A DNA stretch of 64,000 bases from contig JAQXDW010000067.1 of the NCBI GenBank assembly GCA_029251165.1, positions 177,661 through 241,660 of the forward strand, written 5' to 3'. A model generated the notes under the pieces. The model had not been told where the DNA came from. It was given only the letters and a program-made list of their open reading frames with translations, and ran no database searches. This DNA comes from Myxococcota bacterium. Lineage in GTDB: Bacteria > Myxococcota_A > UBA796. The stretch's first letter is position 1. Each line of letters opens with the position of its first letter. A program made the translations under genes and the position numbers. Positions 17,846 through 28,487 of this stretch are shown here, one piece after another.

Positions 17846-18129
17846 TGGGAGGGTGTCGGTTTTGGGAGGGGGTCGCGACACAGATCACCGACCGAATGCG
17901 CAAGGCTTTAGTCCTTCGACCCTTATCGTCGCCCCCCCGGCGGGTTCCTGCTTAAAAAACAGCCCGGCGGCTGAAGCCCTTGTCGGGCCATCAGCGGCTC
18001 ATCTTGACGCCGTGCAGGGGTCCAATCGCCTGTAAATCCCCTGCACACTGAGCAGTGCTCACAGGTTCGTTGCTGTCCTATAGGTCTGGGTTGGTTATCA
18101 GGCGCTCCACTTTCTCAACGGACAGCTCA
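17846..18129. other. Intergenic leader before typA with inverted repeats
   Basis: No gene is supported here. There is a repeated GTTTTGGGAGGG motif at 17842-17870, a T/C-rich stretch, and a perfect 9-bp inverted repeat GTGCAGGGG / CCCCTGCAC at 18012-18020 and 18038-18046 with a 17-nt loop. It is followed at once by a smaller CACTG-AG-CAGTG hairpin. These are in the untranslated leader of typA and may influence its expression. I find no tRNA or recognisable riboswitch. Confidence 0.5.
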
Positions 18130-19955
<1,826 letters not shown>

Positions 19956-19959
<4 letters not shown>

Positions 19960-20666
19960 TCCGAGGCGTCGTGCTGGCTGGGGGGAGCGGTTCGCGGCTC
20001 GCGCCGTTGACCCGAACGGTCAACAAGCACCTCCTCCCGGTCGGCCGGCAGCCCATGATCTACTACCCGGTGCAGGCCCTGGTGAGCGCTGGGGTCACAG
20101 ACATCCTCGTGGTCACCGGAGTCGAGCACATTGGCGACATCGTCAGCCAGCTGCGCTCCGGTGAAGAGCACGGCTGCCGGTTCACCTACCGGGTGCAGGA
20201 GCGACCGCTTGGCATCGCCGATGCGCTGTCTCTCGCCGAAGACTTTGCCCGGGGAGAGCCCGTCGTGGTGGTCCTGGGCGACAACATCTTCGACGCGCCC
20301 CTCGCCCCTCACCTCGCCGCCTTCACCGCCTCGGGTGCCGCAGCGCAGGTTCACCTGCACAGGGTGGCTGCACCGCAGCGCTTTGGCTGCGCGCGGTTTG
20401 AAGGACGCCGGCTTGTCGAGATCATCGAGAAGCCCACGGATCCGCCCTCCGATCTTGCGGTCACCGGCATCTACATCTTCGATGCTCAGGTCTACGGGTT
20501 CATCACCGCGCTCACCCCCTCCCAGCGTGGTGAGCTGGAGATCTCCGACATCAACAACCGCTACCTTGCCCAGGGCGGACTCCGACACGCCGAGCTGACC
20601 GGCTACTGGACTGACGCCGGGACCCATGCCTCCCTCCAGCGCGCCAATCGATTGGTGGCAGAGTGA
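19956..20666 (+). CDS. rmlA: Glucose-1-phosphate thymidylyltransferase (RmlA-like)
   Basis: 236 residues with the nucleotidyltransferase signature VLAGGSGSRLAPLTRTVNKH, the uridylyl/thymidylyl motif VVVVLGDNIFDAPL and the sugar-binding FVEIIEKP-type segment (VEIIEKPTDPPSDLAVTGIY). It makes dTDP-glucose from dTTP and glucose 1-phosphate, the first step to dTDP-rhamnose. It is slightly shorter than classical RmlA (~290), like the short-form homologues. ATGA coupling joins it to typA and GTGA coupling to the epimerase, so all three are translated from one message. rmlB and rmlD are not in the window. Confidence 0.88.
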
Positions 20667-21220
20667 GGCTCACCCCCACCGAGATCGCAGGCCTCACCTG
20701 GCTGGACTCACCGGTCTATACCGACGCACGCGGTGCGTTCATGGTCGGCTGGAGACAAGCCGACCTCTCCGCCCTGGCAGGCTGGCGACCGTTTGTTCAG
20801 GAGAGCCTGTCCACCTCTCGGCGTGGGGTACTCCGCGGCCTTCACCTCCAGCATCCCCGTCCGCAGGGCAAGCTGGTCCGGGTCATTGCCGGTGAGGTGT
20901 TCGACGTCGCGGTCGACCTCCGACCAGACTCCCCGACCTTCCTCCACCACGTCAGCAGCCCGCTCAGAGCAGATGGTCCGGCGCTGTGGCTGCCGCCGGG
21001 GCTCGCCCATGGCTTCCTGGTGACCAGCGAGGAGGCGATCGTGCTCTACCAGGTCACCGATGACTGGATGCCAGAGGCGGAGCACACCGTGCGCTGGGAC
21101 GACCCCACGCTGGGCATTGACTGGCCCCTTACCCAGCCACCAGTTCTCTCACTGCGAGATGCCACCGCGCCGGCGCTCAGTCCGGTCTTGGCGGCTTTGG
21201 GACAACGCGGCGGGTCTTAG
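20663..21220 (+). CDS. rmlC: dTDP-4-dehydrorhamnose 3,5-epimerase (RmlC-like)
   Basis: 185 residues, a cupin of the RmlC family. It contains the substrate-binding RGVLRGLHLQ segment (with the catalytic His), KLVRVIAGEVFDVAVDLRPDS, and LWLPPGLAHGFLV with the second conserved His, followed by YQVTDDWMP. It epimerises C3 and C5 of dTDP-4-keto-6-deoxyglucose. The GTG start overlaps the rmlA stop (GTGA). Its 3' end overlaps the convergent GDSL hydrolase by 44 nt. Confidence 0.9.
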   Translation: MRLTPTEIAGLTWLDSPVYTDARGAFMVGWRQADLSALAGWRPFVQESLSTSRRGVLRGLHLQHPRPQGKLVRVIAGEVFDVAVDLRPDSPTFLHHVSSPLRADGPALWLPPGLAHGFLVTSEEAIVLYQVTDDWMPEAEHTVRWDDPTLGIDWPLTQPPVLSLRDATAPALSPVLAALGQRGGS

Positions 21221-22187
21221 TGCTGTCGTAGAACGGTGCGTTCCGGGTTCCGGGCTTGGGGAGGTCCTTGGGCTGTGGCCCCTCCATGAGCCCACTCCCC
21301 AGCAGCGCAGCGTGGATCCAGCGGGCCATGAGCCGATGCCCCAGGCGGGTGGGGTGGACATCATCGAGCATCAGGGTGTCAGGCAGGTTGCCCCTGGCCC
21401 ACTGCACATCGGACATGTCGAGGTGGACGGTGTCGGTGTGTTCGGCCACTTCACGGATGGCACCATAGAAGGGGCCGACGTCTTTCAGCTCATCCACGCT
21501 CAGGTCCGGATCGAAGGCCGCGTAAGAGATGGGGGTGATCAGGAGCGTCCGCCCCCCACGGGCATGCTGTGCTTCGATGACGCGCGTCAGGCACCGCTGG
21601 AATTCCTGGATCGACATGCGGGAGATCCGACGCTGAATTCGCACCCAGGTCATCGCAGCGGTGAGCAGGCGAACCCCCCCAAGAGGATGATGTCCAGCAG
21701 CACCCAGCCAGTCCTCGTCCGCGTGGATGATCCGGGCATCGTTGTGCATGGAGTAGAGCAGGACAATGTCTGGGCTCAGGGCCTCGACGACCTCGCGATA
21801 CCGATGGGCAGACTGCCGGCAGGTGTAGCCAGGGACACCCGCGTTCTGCACATCGGCTCCGGTCCGCTGCGCGAGCACCTCAGCAAACGGATCCTCATCG
21901 TCTACCCCATGCCCGAACACGGTGGAGTCTCCCAGCACCAGCATGCGCAGCTCTGGATCTGCGATGGGTTCGGCACTTCGAAGGCCGAGGCTGTTGCTGG
22001 TCGCGGGGAAACCAGCGAACGAAAACTCGCTGCTGATGGGAAGGCTCCAGCCCCGCTCAGGGTGGCTGGGCAGGACAATCGGAACTTCTGGGGTCGGCAG
22101 CAGTCGTCCCGCCAATTCGATCGAACCAAGCATGCCCAGCAGGAGCAGTGCCGAGAAGCCAAGACGCTTGGGAAGAGAGACCGCCAC
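21177..22187 (-). CDS. SGNH/GDSL hydrolase, membrane-anchored
   Basis: About 336 residues. One hydrophobic N-terminal segment (LGFSALLLLGMLGSIELAG) is followed by an SGNH domain: block I GDSTVFGHGV, block II-like NAGVPGYT, block III-like HNDARI, and block V DVHPTRLGH with the catalytic Asp/His pair. Such enzymes are esterases or O-acetyl/acyl hydrolases of cell-surface glycans, and the neighbouring sugar-nucleotide genes fit that. The GTG at 22187 with AAGGGG upstream is preferred; an ATG at 22247 would reach across the start of the divergent sulfatase-fold gene. Confidence 0.8.
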   Translation of the reverse strand: MAVSLPKRLGFSALLLLGMLGSIELAGRLLPTPEVPIVLPSHPERGWSLPISSEFSFAGFPATSNSLGLRSAEPIADPELRMLVLGDSTVFGHGVDDEDPFAEVLAQRTGADVQNAGVPGYTCRQSAHRYREVVEALSPDIVLLYSMHNDARIIHADEDWLGAAGHHPLGGVRLLTAAMTWVRIQRRISRMSIQEFQRCLTRVIEAQHARGGRTLLITPISYAAFDPDLSVDELKDVGPFYGAIREVAEHTDTVHLDMSDVQWARGNLPDTLMLDDVHPTRLGHRLMARWIHAALLGSGLMEGPQPKDLPKPGTRNAPFYDSTKTRRVVPKPPRPD

Positions 22188-22207
22188 AGACCCCTTATAC
22201 TTCGTCC

Positions 22208-24559
22208 GTGATTTTCTCTCTTCTCCTGTCTTGCGATTCACCGCCATCGCCTCAGGCTACGCTGCCCCCTCCGGCAGTCGATTCCTACTCGCTGATTCGC
22301 CACCCTGACGACATCATCGAGCTGAACCTCTCGCCGCTCAATCGAGCTGCCGGCGGCGCACCGGAGATCTTCGACCCGCCAATGGGCTGGCAGTACGTCG
22401 GCAGCAACGGCGAGCATGCGCTCTTTGAAGGCGCGATGCCGGTGGCAGTGAGGATGAGCCGAGGTGACGTGCCGGCTGGACTGACTGTGGTCGATGCTGA
22501 CGGCAACGCCCTGCCGATCTCTGATGCCCCAGAGGCCTACACCTGGCTGCCCCAGAAGAAGCGCGTGATCCTCCGTATGCCACCTGGAATCAAGCCGATT
22601 GGGTATGGGTTTGTGCACCCGGAGTCTACCGAGACCATCGATCAGATGAACTTCGCGACCGCTGACATGGCGCCTGCGGACTTCGCCGTCCGAACCCTCA
22701 AGCTGTTCCAGGCGCGACGACGCGGTCTCTTCCTTCCAGCGCCCTCCACGGCAGCCTGGCAGGTCACCCTCCCTGACAACGCAAAGCTGACCTGTGACAC
22801 CGCGCTGCTCAAGAGCCGCCTCTACCTGGAGCGGATCAGCGACGGGGCGAGCGTGGTTGCGGAGGTGGAGGTCGATGGTGTGGTGACCGAGGTGGGACGA
22901 ACGGACATGGAGATGGGAGACTGGAAGAGCATCGATGCAGACCTCTCAGCCTGGTCCGGCCAGCAGGTCACCGTGCGCTTTCGCACCCTCGCCGGAGACC
23001 ACAACACCTCCGACTACGTCCACATCGGCGAGCCCACGATCTACCGCCCCAAGGACAACCCCCAGCGGATCATCATGGTGTTCATCGACACCCTCCGCCA
23101 GGACCGACTCGGCGTCTACGGCTACGCGCGCCCCACGACTCCCAGGATCGATGCCTTCGCCGAGCACGCCATGGTGTTTGACGAAGCCCGCACGGTGGCC
23201 CCCTGGACCTACCCTGCGATGCGCACCGCGCTCTCTGGGCAGCTCCCTGATCACTGGGAAGACGGTCCGAGTCTTCCAGAGCGGCTGGCCCGAGAGGGCT
23301 TTGTGACCGTTGCCTATGTCAACAATGCCTTCCTCTCGGCAAACTTCGACATGGACGAGGGCTGGGGCTGGCACTTCTACGACAGCACCGCGATGGTCGA
23401 GCAGCAGGTGGCCAATGCCATCGGCGCCATGGAGAAGACGGTCGATCGGGACCTCCTGCTGATGGTGCAGCTGATGGACGTCCACCTTCCCTATCGCGAG
23501 CCGGAGCCTTACCGCTCGATGTGGGCTGGAGACGGCCCGGAGGGACTGCGCGACAACTTCCGCCGCGGCGACATCGTGCGGCGCAGCCTCACGGATGCTG
23601 ACCGCACCTGGCTGTCCGACCGCTATGACCAGAACCTCCGCCACCTCGACGAAGGCCTCAGCACGCTGCTCGCCGCTGCGGGCCCCGATGACACCGTCAT
23701 CCTGTTCTCAGACCACGGCGAAGAGCTGTTCGACCACGGCGGCTACGAGCACGGGCACACCCTGTACGACGAGCTGCTCCGCGTCCCGCTGATCATCTCT
23801 TCTCCCTCCGTTGGCCCCGGTCGCTCGGATGTTCCCGCCTCACTCCTCGACCTCACCCCCACCATCCTCGATCTCGCCGGGATCTCCGCTGATGAGACGC
23901 TCCAGGGCCGCTCTCTGCTCACCGAGCCCGAGCCGCGCCCGCTGCCCGCGGGCTTCACCCTCTATGGCTCGGATGCCTGGGGGGTCATCCAGCGGGGGCA
24001 GAAGTGGCTCATCCATGACGGCGAGACTGGCTACTACGATCTCACTGCCGACCCAGGTGAGCAGTCGATGATCCCGACCCAGACCGCAGCCTCCACCGCA
24101 GACTGGATCGCAGCGATGTCGACAGCACTGGATCGCCCGGTGGTGCCTGCGTGGCGGCTGGTGGCCGGAGAGCTTCCGGTCAACCGTCCTCAGCGGGTGC
24201 AGCTCACCGCCCCCGGCGGGCTCGCCCAGACCTGGCATGGCCTGGAGAGCCCCCAGATCACCCAGCCCGAGCTTCGGAGGGCTGGCGAGACGGTCACGGT
24301 GTTTAGCGCAGACGGTGGGCTGTTCCCCCGCGAGGTCTTCACACTCCCCGAGACGCTCTCCTCTCCGCTGACGGTGCAGGTCGACGATGAGGAGCAGACC
24401 TTCACCGCTGACTTCAGCACACCCACCGCGACGATCGGGAGGCTCGGACGGGTGCAGGTCACCACAACCCTCACCCCGCGGCACGACGGCGCCCAGCTCA
24501 AGACAGCCGATGCCGCTGTAGCCGCGCAGCTGAGGGCACTGGGGTACATCGAGGAGTGA
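22208..24559 (+). CDS. Sulfatase/alkaline-phosphatase-superfamily lipoprotein
   Basis: 783 residues. A short signal peptide with lipobox LLLSC precedes a unique N-terminal region of ~270 residues, then a sulfatase-fold domain: IIMVFIDTLRQDRLGVYGY, APWTYPAMRTALSG and VILFSDHGEELFDHGG. The residue at the formylglycine position (Cys/Ser in C/SxPxR) is Thr (TYPAM), as in phosphotransferases and some phosphodiesterases of this superfamily, so true sulfate-ester hydrolysis is doubtful. A C-terminal beta-rich tail of ~180 residues follows. The GTG at 22208 is chosen because it begins the signal peptide; it is only 20 nt from the divergent GDSL start. Confidence 0.82.
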   Translation: MIFSLLLSCDSPPSPQATLPPPAVDSYSLIRHPDDIIELNLSPLNRAAGGAPEIFDPPMGWQYVGSNGEHALFEGAMPVAVRMSRGDVPAGLTVVDADGNALPISDAPEAYTWLPQKKRVILRMPPGIKPIGYGFVHPESTETIDQMNFATADMAPADFAVRTLKLFQARRRGLFLPAPSTAAWQVTLPDNAKLTCDTALLKSRLYLERISDGASVVAEVEVDGVVTEVGRTDMEMGDWKSIDADLSAWSGQQVTVRFRTLAGDHNTSDYVHIGEPTIYRPKDNPQRIIMVFIDTLRQDRLGVYGYARPTTPRIDAFAEHAMVFDEARTVAPWTYPAMRTALSGQLPDHWEDGPSLPERLAREGFVTVAYVNNAFLSANFDMDEGWGWHFYDSTAMVEQQVANAIGAMEKTVDRDLLLMVQLMDVHLPYREPEPYRSMWAGDGPEGLRDNFRRGDIVRRSLTDADRTWLSDRYDQNLRHLDEGLSTLLAAAGPDDTVILFSDHGEELFDHGGYEHGHTLYDELLRVPLIISSPSVGPGRSDVPASLLDLTPTILDLAGISADETLQGRSLLTEPEPRPLPAGFTLYGSDAWGVIQRGQKWLIHDGETGYYDLTADPGEQSMIPTQTAASTADWIAAMSTALDRPVVPAWRLVAGELPVNRPQRVQLTAPGGLAQTWHGLESPQITQPELRRAGETVTVFSADGGLFPREVFTLPETLSSPLTVQVDDEEQTFTADFSTPTATIGRLGRVQVTTTLTPRHDGAQLKTADAAVAAQLRALGYIEE

Positions 24560-24728
24560 GAATCGAGAGCCCCCCGCGGGGCCGCACGCGCCGCCAAAAC
24601 CAGGCAGCCTCCCTCGTCAACAGATGACATTGGTTCCCCTGACTCAGGCCAAACTGGCGCGATACGGATAGCGCTACACCACAGTGGCCCAGTCATGGTC
24701 ACTGGCGATCACACGAGACGGAGCCGTG

Positions 24729-25109
24729 ATGAACACTGAGCCCACCCCTGACGGTAAGATCTGGCTCGTCTGGGACGGCGACTGAGGATTCTGACGCCGC
24801 ATTGCTGCCTGGGTCAGGCGGCAAGACACCGACAGCATGATCGCCACGCACCCCTATCAGGCTCTCTCGGCTCCCCTGAACACGCCTGAGCATGCCGCCG
24901 CGTTCGAGCAGGCTGTTCACGTCATCCTTCCAGACGGCAGGATGCTTCGGGCCGGACGCGCGGTCCTTCATGCGCTGTCGGTGGTCGGATATGGCGGGCT
25001 TGTCTGGCCGCTTCGCTTCCCGCCGATGATCTGGTTCGTCGAGCTCGGCTATGGAATCGTGGCACGAAACCGACGGTTCTTCTCACGCTTTCTGTTCCGA
25101 GAGGAGTGA
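24729..25109 (+). CDS. DCC/DUF393 thiol-disulfide oxidoreductase, predicted selenoprotein with two selenocysteines
   Basis: 126 residues if UGA codons 19 (24783-24785) and 22 (24792-24794) are read as selenocysteine. Residues 16-24 become DGD-U-GF-U-RR, matching the DCC family's DGDCxxC active site with both Cys replaced; IAAWVRRQD after it and the C-terminal VARNRRFFSRF are also typical of the family. A GGAG ribosome binding site lies five bases before the ATG at 24729. The coding frame continues without other stops to 25109. A good SECIS-like hairpin follows (24802-24824). An ordinary caller would see only a 90-residue fragment starting at 24837 that lacks the active site. DCC proteins are small membrane-associated or cytosolic redox enzymes of poorly known substrate. 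Recoding itself is inferred, not proven. Confidence 0.85.
24802..24824 (+). promoter_or_regulatory. Predicted bacterial SECIS element of the DCC selenoprotein
   Basis: TTGCTGCC pairs with GGCGGCAA in an 8-bp stem (one G-U pair) closing the 7-nt loop TGGGTCA. GGTC in the loop is 18-21 nt after the second UGA and 27-30 nt after the first, within the range known for bacterial SelB-binding hairpins. The E. coli fdhF element also has GGUC in its apical loop, 19-22 nt after the UGA. Confidence 0.8.
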
Positions 25110-25190
25110 CGCTGCACGGGCTTCGGTCCAAGCCGCCGGTCTCCACTGGGCCGGCCGCTGACCACCACCGAGAGCGACACGGCGTGCGGC

Positions 25191-25694
25191 TCACGAACCG
25201 GACAGCTCTGAGCGGACGCGCATCAGCACCTCGCCCAGCAGGTTGAGCCCCGCCCACTGAGCGGGATCCGGGGCTCGGGGGTCGTCACCACGCAGGCCGA
25301 TTCCCCAGATGCGGTCCAGGGGACTCGCCTCAACGAGCACGCGATCGCCGGTGGAGAGGAGCTGCGTGAGCATGTCCGGGTTCTGAGAAAACTTCGCGAT
25401 GTTGCCCCGGTAGACGATGTCCTCGCGGTTCTGGTTCCACACTTTCTCCGAGAAGCCACGGACTGTCCTTCCGAGTGCCTTGTGGCTGCGGGGGCTGTCC
25501 GTGTCGGGGATGCGCTGACAGATCTCCGTATCGCCGAACAGCCTTGCCTTCTCGGCCATCATAAACTGCTCAGTGCAGGTGTACTCGATGCGATCAGCGG
25601 TGAAGAGTGACCGGGTCCACTGACCAAACACAGTGGGTGGCGTCCAGAAGAAGACAAAGCGGTTGGTGCTGATCTCGACTTCAGGATGCTGCAT
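25191..25694 (-). CDS. NADAR family N-glycosidase (YbiA-like)
   Basis: 167 residues. The start VFFWTPPTVFGQW, the CTEQFMMAEKARLFGD segment and the ending LDRIWGIGLRGDDP...WAGLNLLGEVLM match the NADAR/YbiA family. Known members hydrolyse the glycosidic bond of early, damaged riboflavin-pathway intermediates or remove ADP-ribose from nucleic acid. Which of these applies cannot be told from sequence. It faces the selenoprotein gene tail to tail and diverges from the cyclic-nucleotide-binding protein with a 38-nt gap. Confidence 0.88.
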   Translation of the reverse strand: MQHPEVEISTNRFVFFWTPPTVFGQWTRSLFTADRIEYTCTEQFMMAEKARLFGDTEICQRIPDTDSPRSHKALGRTVRGFSEKVWNQNREDIVYRGNIAKFSQNPDMLTQLLSTGDRVLVEASPLDRIWGIGLRGDDPRAPDPAQWAGLNLLGEVLMRVRSELSGS

Positions 25695-25732
25695 GGTGAG
25701 GCATATACAGTGTTCTGGAGTAGTCTGACATC

Positions 25733-26749
25733 GTGCTTGATATCACCCAAAAGCTGGCTGAGCAGACCCTATTTTCTGGTCTCACTCAGGAACAACTTCA
25801 GGCCGCTGCGGCACTCTGGGAGGTCCGCCAGCTTGCGGCTGAGGCCCCGCTCTGGTGGCACGGAGACCTCGCAGACGAGCTGGCAGTGGTGCTCTCTGGC
25901 AGCCTCCAGATCCACATCAACAACCGAGAGCTTGGGCGGGTTGAGCACGGAGAAGTGGTCGGAGAGGCTGCGGCGTGGACCGGCGGCCTGCGGACCGCCT
26001 CGGTCTGCGCGGCAGAGCCTGCGACCCTCGTGGTGCTCGCAACCGACCGCCTTCCCGACCTCCGCGCTCGACATCCAGCAGTCTACGACCGCCTCCTCCA
26101 CCACGCCCTCCTCGGACTCGCCCGGCGCATTCACCAGGTCGATCGACAGATCGCCAAGCTCGCCTATGGAGTCGGCAGCGCTCCGGGTCGGAAGACCCCA
26201 GGCACCCTCTCTCGACTGTGGCAGCGGCTGACGAACTCCTCACCGAGCCCGCCGCCGGCACGTCAGGCGCTCCGAGCAATGCCGGCCCTCAAGGCAACCC
26301 ATGCCGACACCCTCGCGACCATCGAGTCCGCCCTCACCCCCCACCACCTCCCCGCCGGCACCCCAGTCTTCCTGGAGGGCGATCGCGGCGACAGCGTCTT
26401 CGTGGTGGCAGATGGGTGCATCGACGTCATCCGCCACGTCCGCGGTGGTCGAGGAGAGCGACTGGCCAGCCTGTTCCCAGGGGCCCTCCTCGGCACCGGC
26501 TCGCTGCTGCTCGGAGAGCGCCGGAATGCCTCCTGCGTCGCTGCAGAGACCACGGCTTGCTGGGTGTTCGAGATGAACCAGGCCACCTTCGCAGCCCTGA
26601 GCGGCGAGCCGGGCCGGGTCTGGCGGGAGTCGATCCTGGAGGCCTTGCGGTTCCAGCTCTCCCGCGCAGACGAGCAGCTCACCCGCCTCAAGAGCGGCAG
26701 CAACCCAGGGAGCACGGACTACGAGCGAATTCGAGCCGGACTGGTTTAG
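25733..26749 (+). CDS. Protein with two cyclic-nucleotide-binding-like domains
   Basis: 338 residues. The N-terminal half (~15-130) has a weak cNMP-binding beta-roll (LFSGLTQEQLQ, VLSGSLQIHI). The C-terminal half (~195-310) has a clearer one: HHLPAGTPVFLEGDRGDSVFVVADGCIDV and LLGTGSLLLGERRNASCVA. Neither shows the full FGE-L-A-L-xx-xx-R-A-A-T cAMP signature, so ligand binding is uncertain. No DNA-binding or enzyme domain is seen, so it may act by protein-protein contacts. The start is a GTG at 25733. The 3' end overlaps the convergent glycosyltransferase stop by 4 nt. Confidence 0.78.
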   Translation: MLDITQKLAEQTLFSGLTQEQLQAAAALWEVRQLAAEAPLWWHGDLADELAVVLSGSLQIHINNRELGRVEHGEVVGEAAAWTGGLRTASVCAAEPATLVVLATDRLPDLRARHPAVYDRLLHHALLGLARRIHQVDRQIAKLAYGVGSAPGRKTPGTLSRLWQRLTNSSPSPPPARQALRAMPALKATHADTLATIESALTPHHLPAGTPVFLEGDRGDSVFVVADGCIDVIRHVRGGRGERLASLFPGALLGTGSLLLGERRNASCVAAETTACWVFEMNQATFAALSGEPGRVWRESILEALRFQLSRADEQLTRLKSGSNPGSTDYERIRAGLV

Positions 26750-27486
26750 GGCTCAAACAGCGGCGAGGTAAGCAGGCCAGCCCGATGCAGCCGCCAGCGC
26801 CCCATGGTCCTCAGCACCCCGATCCCGTAGACCACCGAGCGGCGAAAGCTAATGGAAGAGGCCGCGGGAAAGTATCGGGCTGGGCACGAGATCTCACCGA
26901 TGTCGAGGTCGAGATGGATCGCCTGAAGCAGCAGCTGGTTGTCGAAGATGAAGTCGTCTGAATTGCGGTGCCAGGGAATCGCCTCCAGGGCGCCTCGGCT
27001 GTAGGCGCGCAGGCCAGTGTGGTACTCCGACAGCCGTCGGCCGGTGATGCGGTTCTCGGCAGCCGTGAGCAGACGGTTTGCAGCGTACTTGTATCGGGGC
27101 ATGCCGCCATCGAGGGGACCGCGACCGTGCATCCGGCTGCCGAGCACGATGTCGTATCGCTCCAGCGCGATCATCGAGGCCATCGCCGGGACGAGCCCGG
27201 GGTCGTACTGATCGTCGGGGTGAACCATCACGACCACGTCCGCACCATCCACCAGGGCCGCGGCGTAGCAGGTCTTCTGGTTGCCGCCGTAGCCGCGGTT
27301 CTCGGGATGAGCCGCCGCGAGGATGCCCAGCTCCTCAGCCACCCGCGCGGTGCCGTCCGTGCTGCCGTCGTCAACGAGCAGGACCCTGTCGACGACATCC
27401 ATCGGAACCGACGCCAGGGTCTGCGCGATGGTCTGCTCCGCGAAGTACGCGGGCATCACCACCACGACGCGCTTGCCATGGATCAT
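26746..27486 (-). CDS. Glycosyltransferase family 2, polyprenyl-phosphate sugar synthase-like
   Basis: 246 residues. GT-A fold motifs: VVVMPAYFAEQTI, VLLVDDGSTDGTA and the metal-binding VMVHPDDQYDPG. Then VLGSRMHGRG and the GLRAYSRGALEAI acceptor segment, which are typical of dolichol/polyprenyl-phosphate mannose or glucose synthases. It has no membrane segment. It is the last gene of a three-gene glycosyltransferase operon and overlaps the upstream gene by 4 nt. Confidence 0.87.
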   Translation of the reverse strand: MIHGKRVVVVMPAYFAEQTIAQTLASVPMDVVDRVLLVDDGSTDGTARVAEELGILAAAHPENRGYGGNQKTCYAAALVDGADVVVMVHPDDQYDPGLVPAMASMIALERYDIVLGSRMHGRGPLDGGMPRYKYAANRLLTAAENRITGRRLSEYHTGLRAYSRGALEAIPWHRNSDDFIFDNQLLLQAIHLDLDIGEISCPARYFPAASSISFRRSVVYGIGVLRTMGRWRLHRAGLLTSPLFEP

Positions 27487-28487
27487 CGTTCAGCCTCATG
27501 AGGCCGCAGCAGATCCCGCAGCCGGACGCGCTCAGAGAAGAGGTGGCGCCACATACCGACCTCCCCCCGCTGCCAGTCCCTTGCATCGGCCCGGCGCTTC
27601 CGAACCGCATCCGGGAGGTGGACGATGCCAGCCAGCGCTCCCCCGACCGCAGCGATCCGTGCGACGCCTCCCACCTGCGTTCCCCAGCCCCGCCCACCAG
27701 CAGTTGCGGAGGCCATGGTCATCCACCGAAGTCCGGTCCAGAGCGGCAGGCCGAGCACGGCAGACGCCGGCAGACTGCGCACCGCGACCCGGACCCGGTT
27801 CCGCTCGATGAGGAAGAGCTTGCGAGGGCTGTAGCGGCCATAGCTGGCGCCGAGGGCGTGCTCGATCCGAGCACCAGGAACATAGCGCAGCGGAATCCCG
27901 CGCCGGACCGCTCGGAGCGACAGATCGACGTCCTCGCCGAACGCCTCCAGGCTGGTATCAAAGCCTCCGAGGGCATCCAGCGCCTGCCGTGGCAGGAGAA
28001 ACGCTGCGCCGCTGACGGCCCCGACAGTCCCCTCGACGTCATAGTCCTCACCGTCGACCGCTTCACGCCCCCGCGCCCAGTTGAACCCGTCGAAGAACAG
28101 CCCGTGGCCCACATTGTCCAGGCGATCAGGGCTGGCAAGGAGGAGAATACGTGGCTGGTAGAGGGCGAGCCCGTGGCGAGACCACGCCGCGTAGAGGCCG
28201 GCGAGGAACCCTGCGCGGGGCCGGGTGTCGTCGTTGAGGATGATCAGCCCCTCGCCGTGCGCCATCGCAAGGCCAATGTTGACCGCCTCGCCGTAGTGCG
28301 TCCGACGAGAACACCGCCGGATGCGCAGCGACCACGGCCAGTCACCCTCCATCACAGCAGGGCTGTCGGGGTGGGCGATGACGACGATGACCTCGTCGGG
28401 TGGGTGGGTCTGCCGAGCGAGCGCCCTCAGACAGCGGTCGAGGAGGGCGCCGACCTTCACGGTGGGGATGATCACCGAGAAGCTCAC
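27483..28487 (-). CDS. Glycosyltransferase family 2 (rhamnosyltransferase-like)
   Basis: 334 residues. It begins VSFSVIIPTVKVGALLDRCL, has the nucleotide-binding segment LIILNDDTRPRAGFL with the DxD-like NDDT, the acceptor helix GAAFLLPRQALDALGGFDTSLEAFGEDVDL and a basic C-terminus. These are typical of WbbL-like transferases that add rhamnose or related sugars to surface polysaccharides; a donor from the RmlA/RmlC pathway upstream is plausible but not shown. The GTG at 28487 overlaps the upstream stop (GTGA), which decides the start. Confidence 0.87.
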   Translation of the reverse strand: MSFSVIIPTVKVGALLDRCLRALARQTHPPDEVIVVIAHPDSPAVMEGDWPWSLRIRRCSRRTHYGEAVNIGLAMAHGEGLIILNDDTRPRAGFLAGLYAAWSRHGLALYQPRILLLASPDRLDNVGHGLFFDGFNWARGREAVDGEDYDVEGTVGAVSGAAFLLPRQALDALGGFDTSLEAFGEDVDLSLRAVRRGIPLRYVPGARIEHALGASYGRYSPRKLFLIERNRVRVAVRSLPASAVLGLPLWTGLRWMTMASATAGGRGWGTQVGGVARIAAVGGALAGIVHLPDAVRKRRADARDWQRGEVGMWRHLFSERVRLRDLLRPHEAER

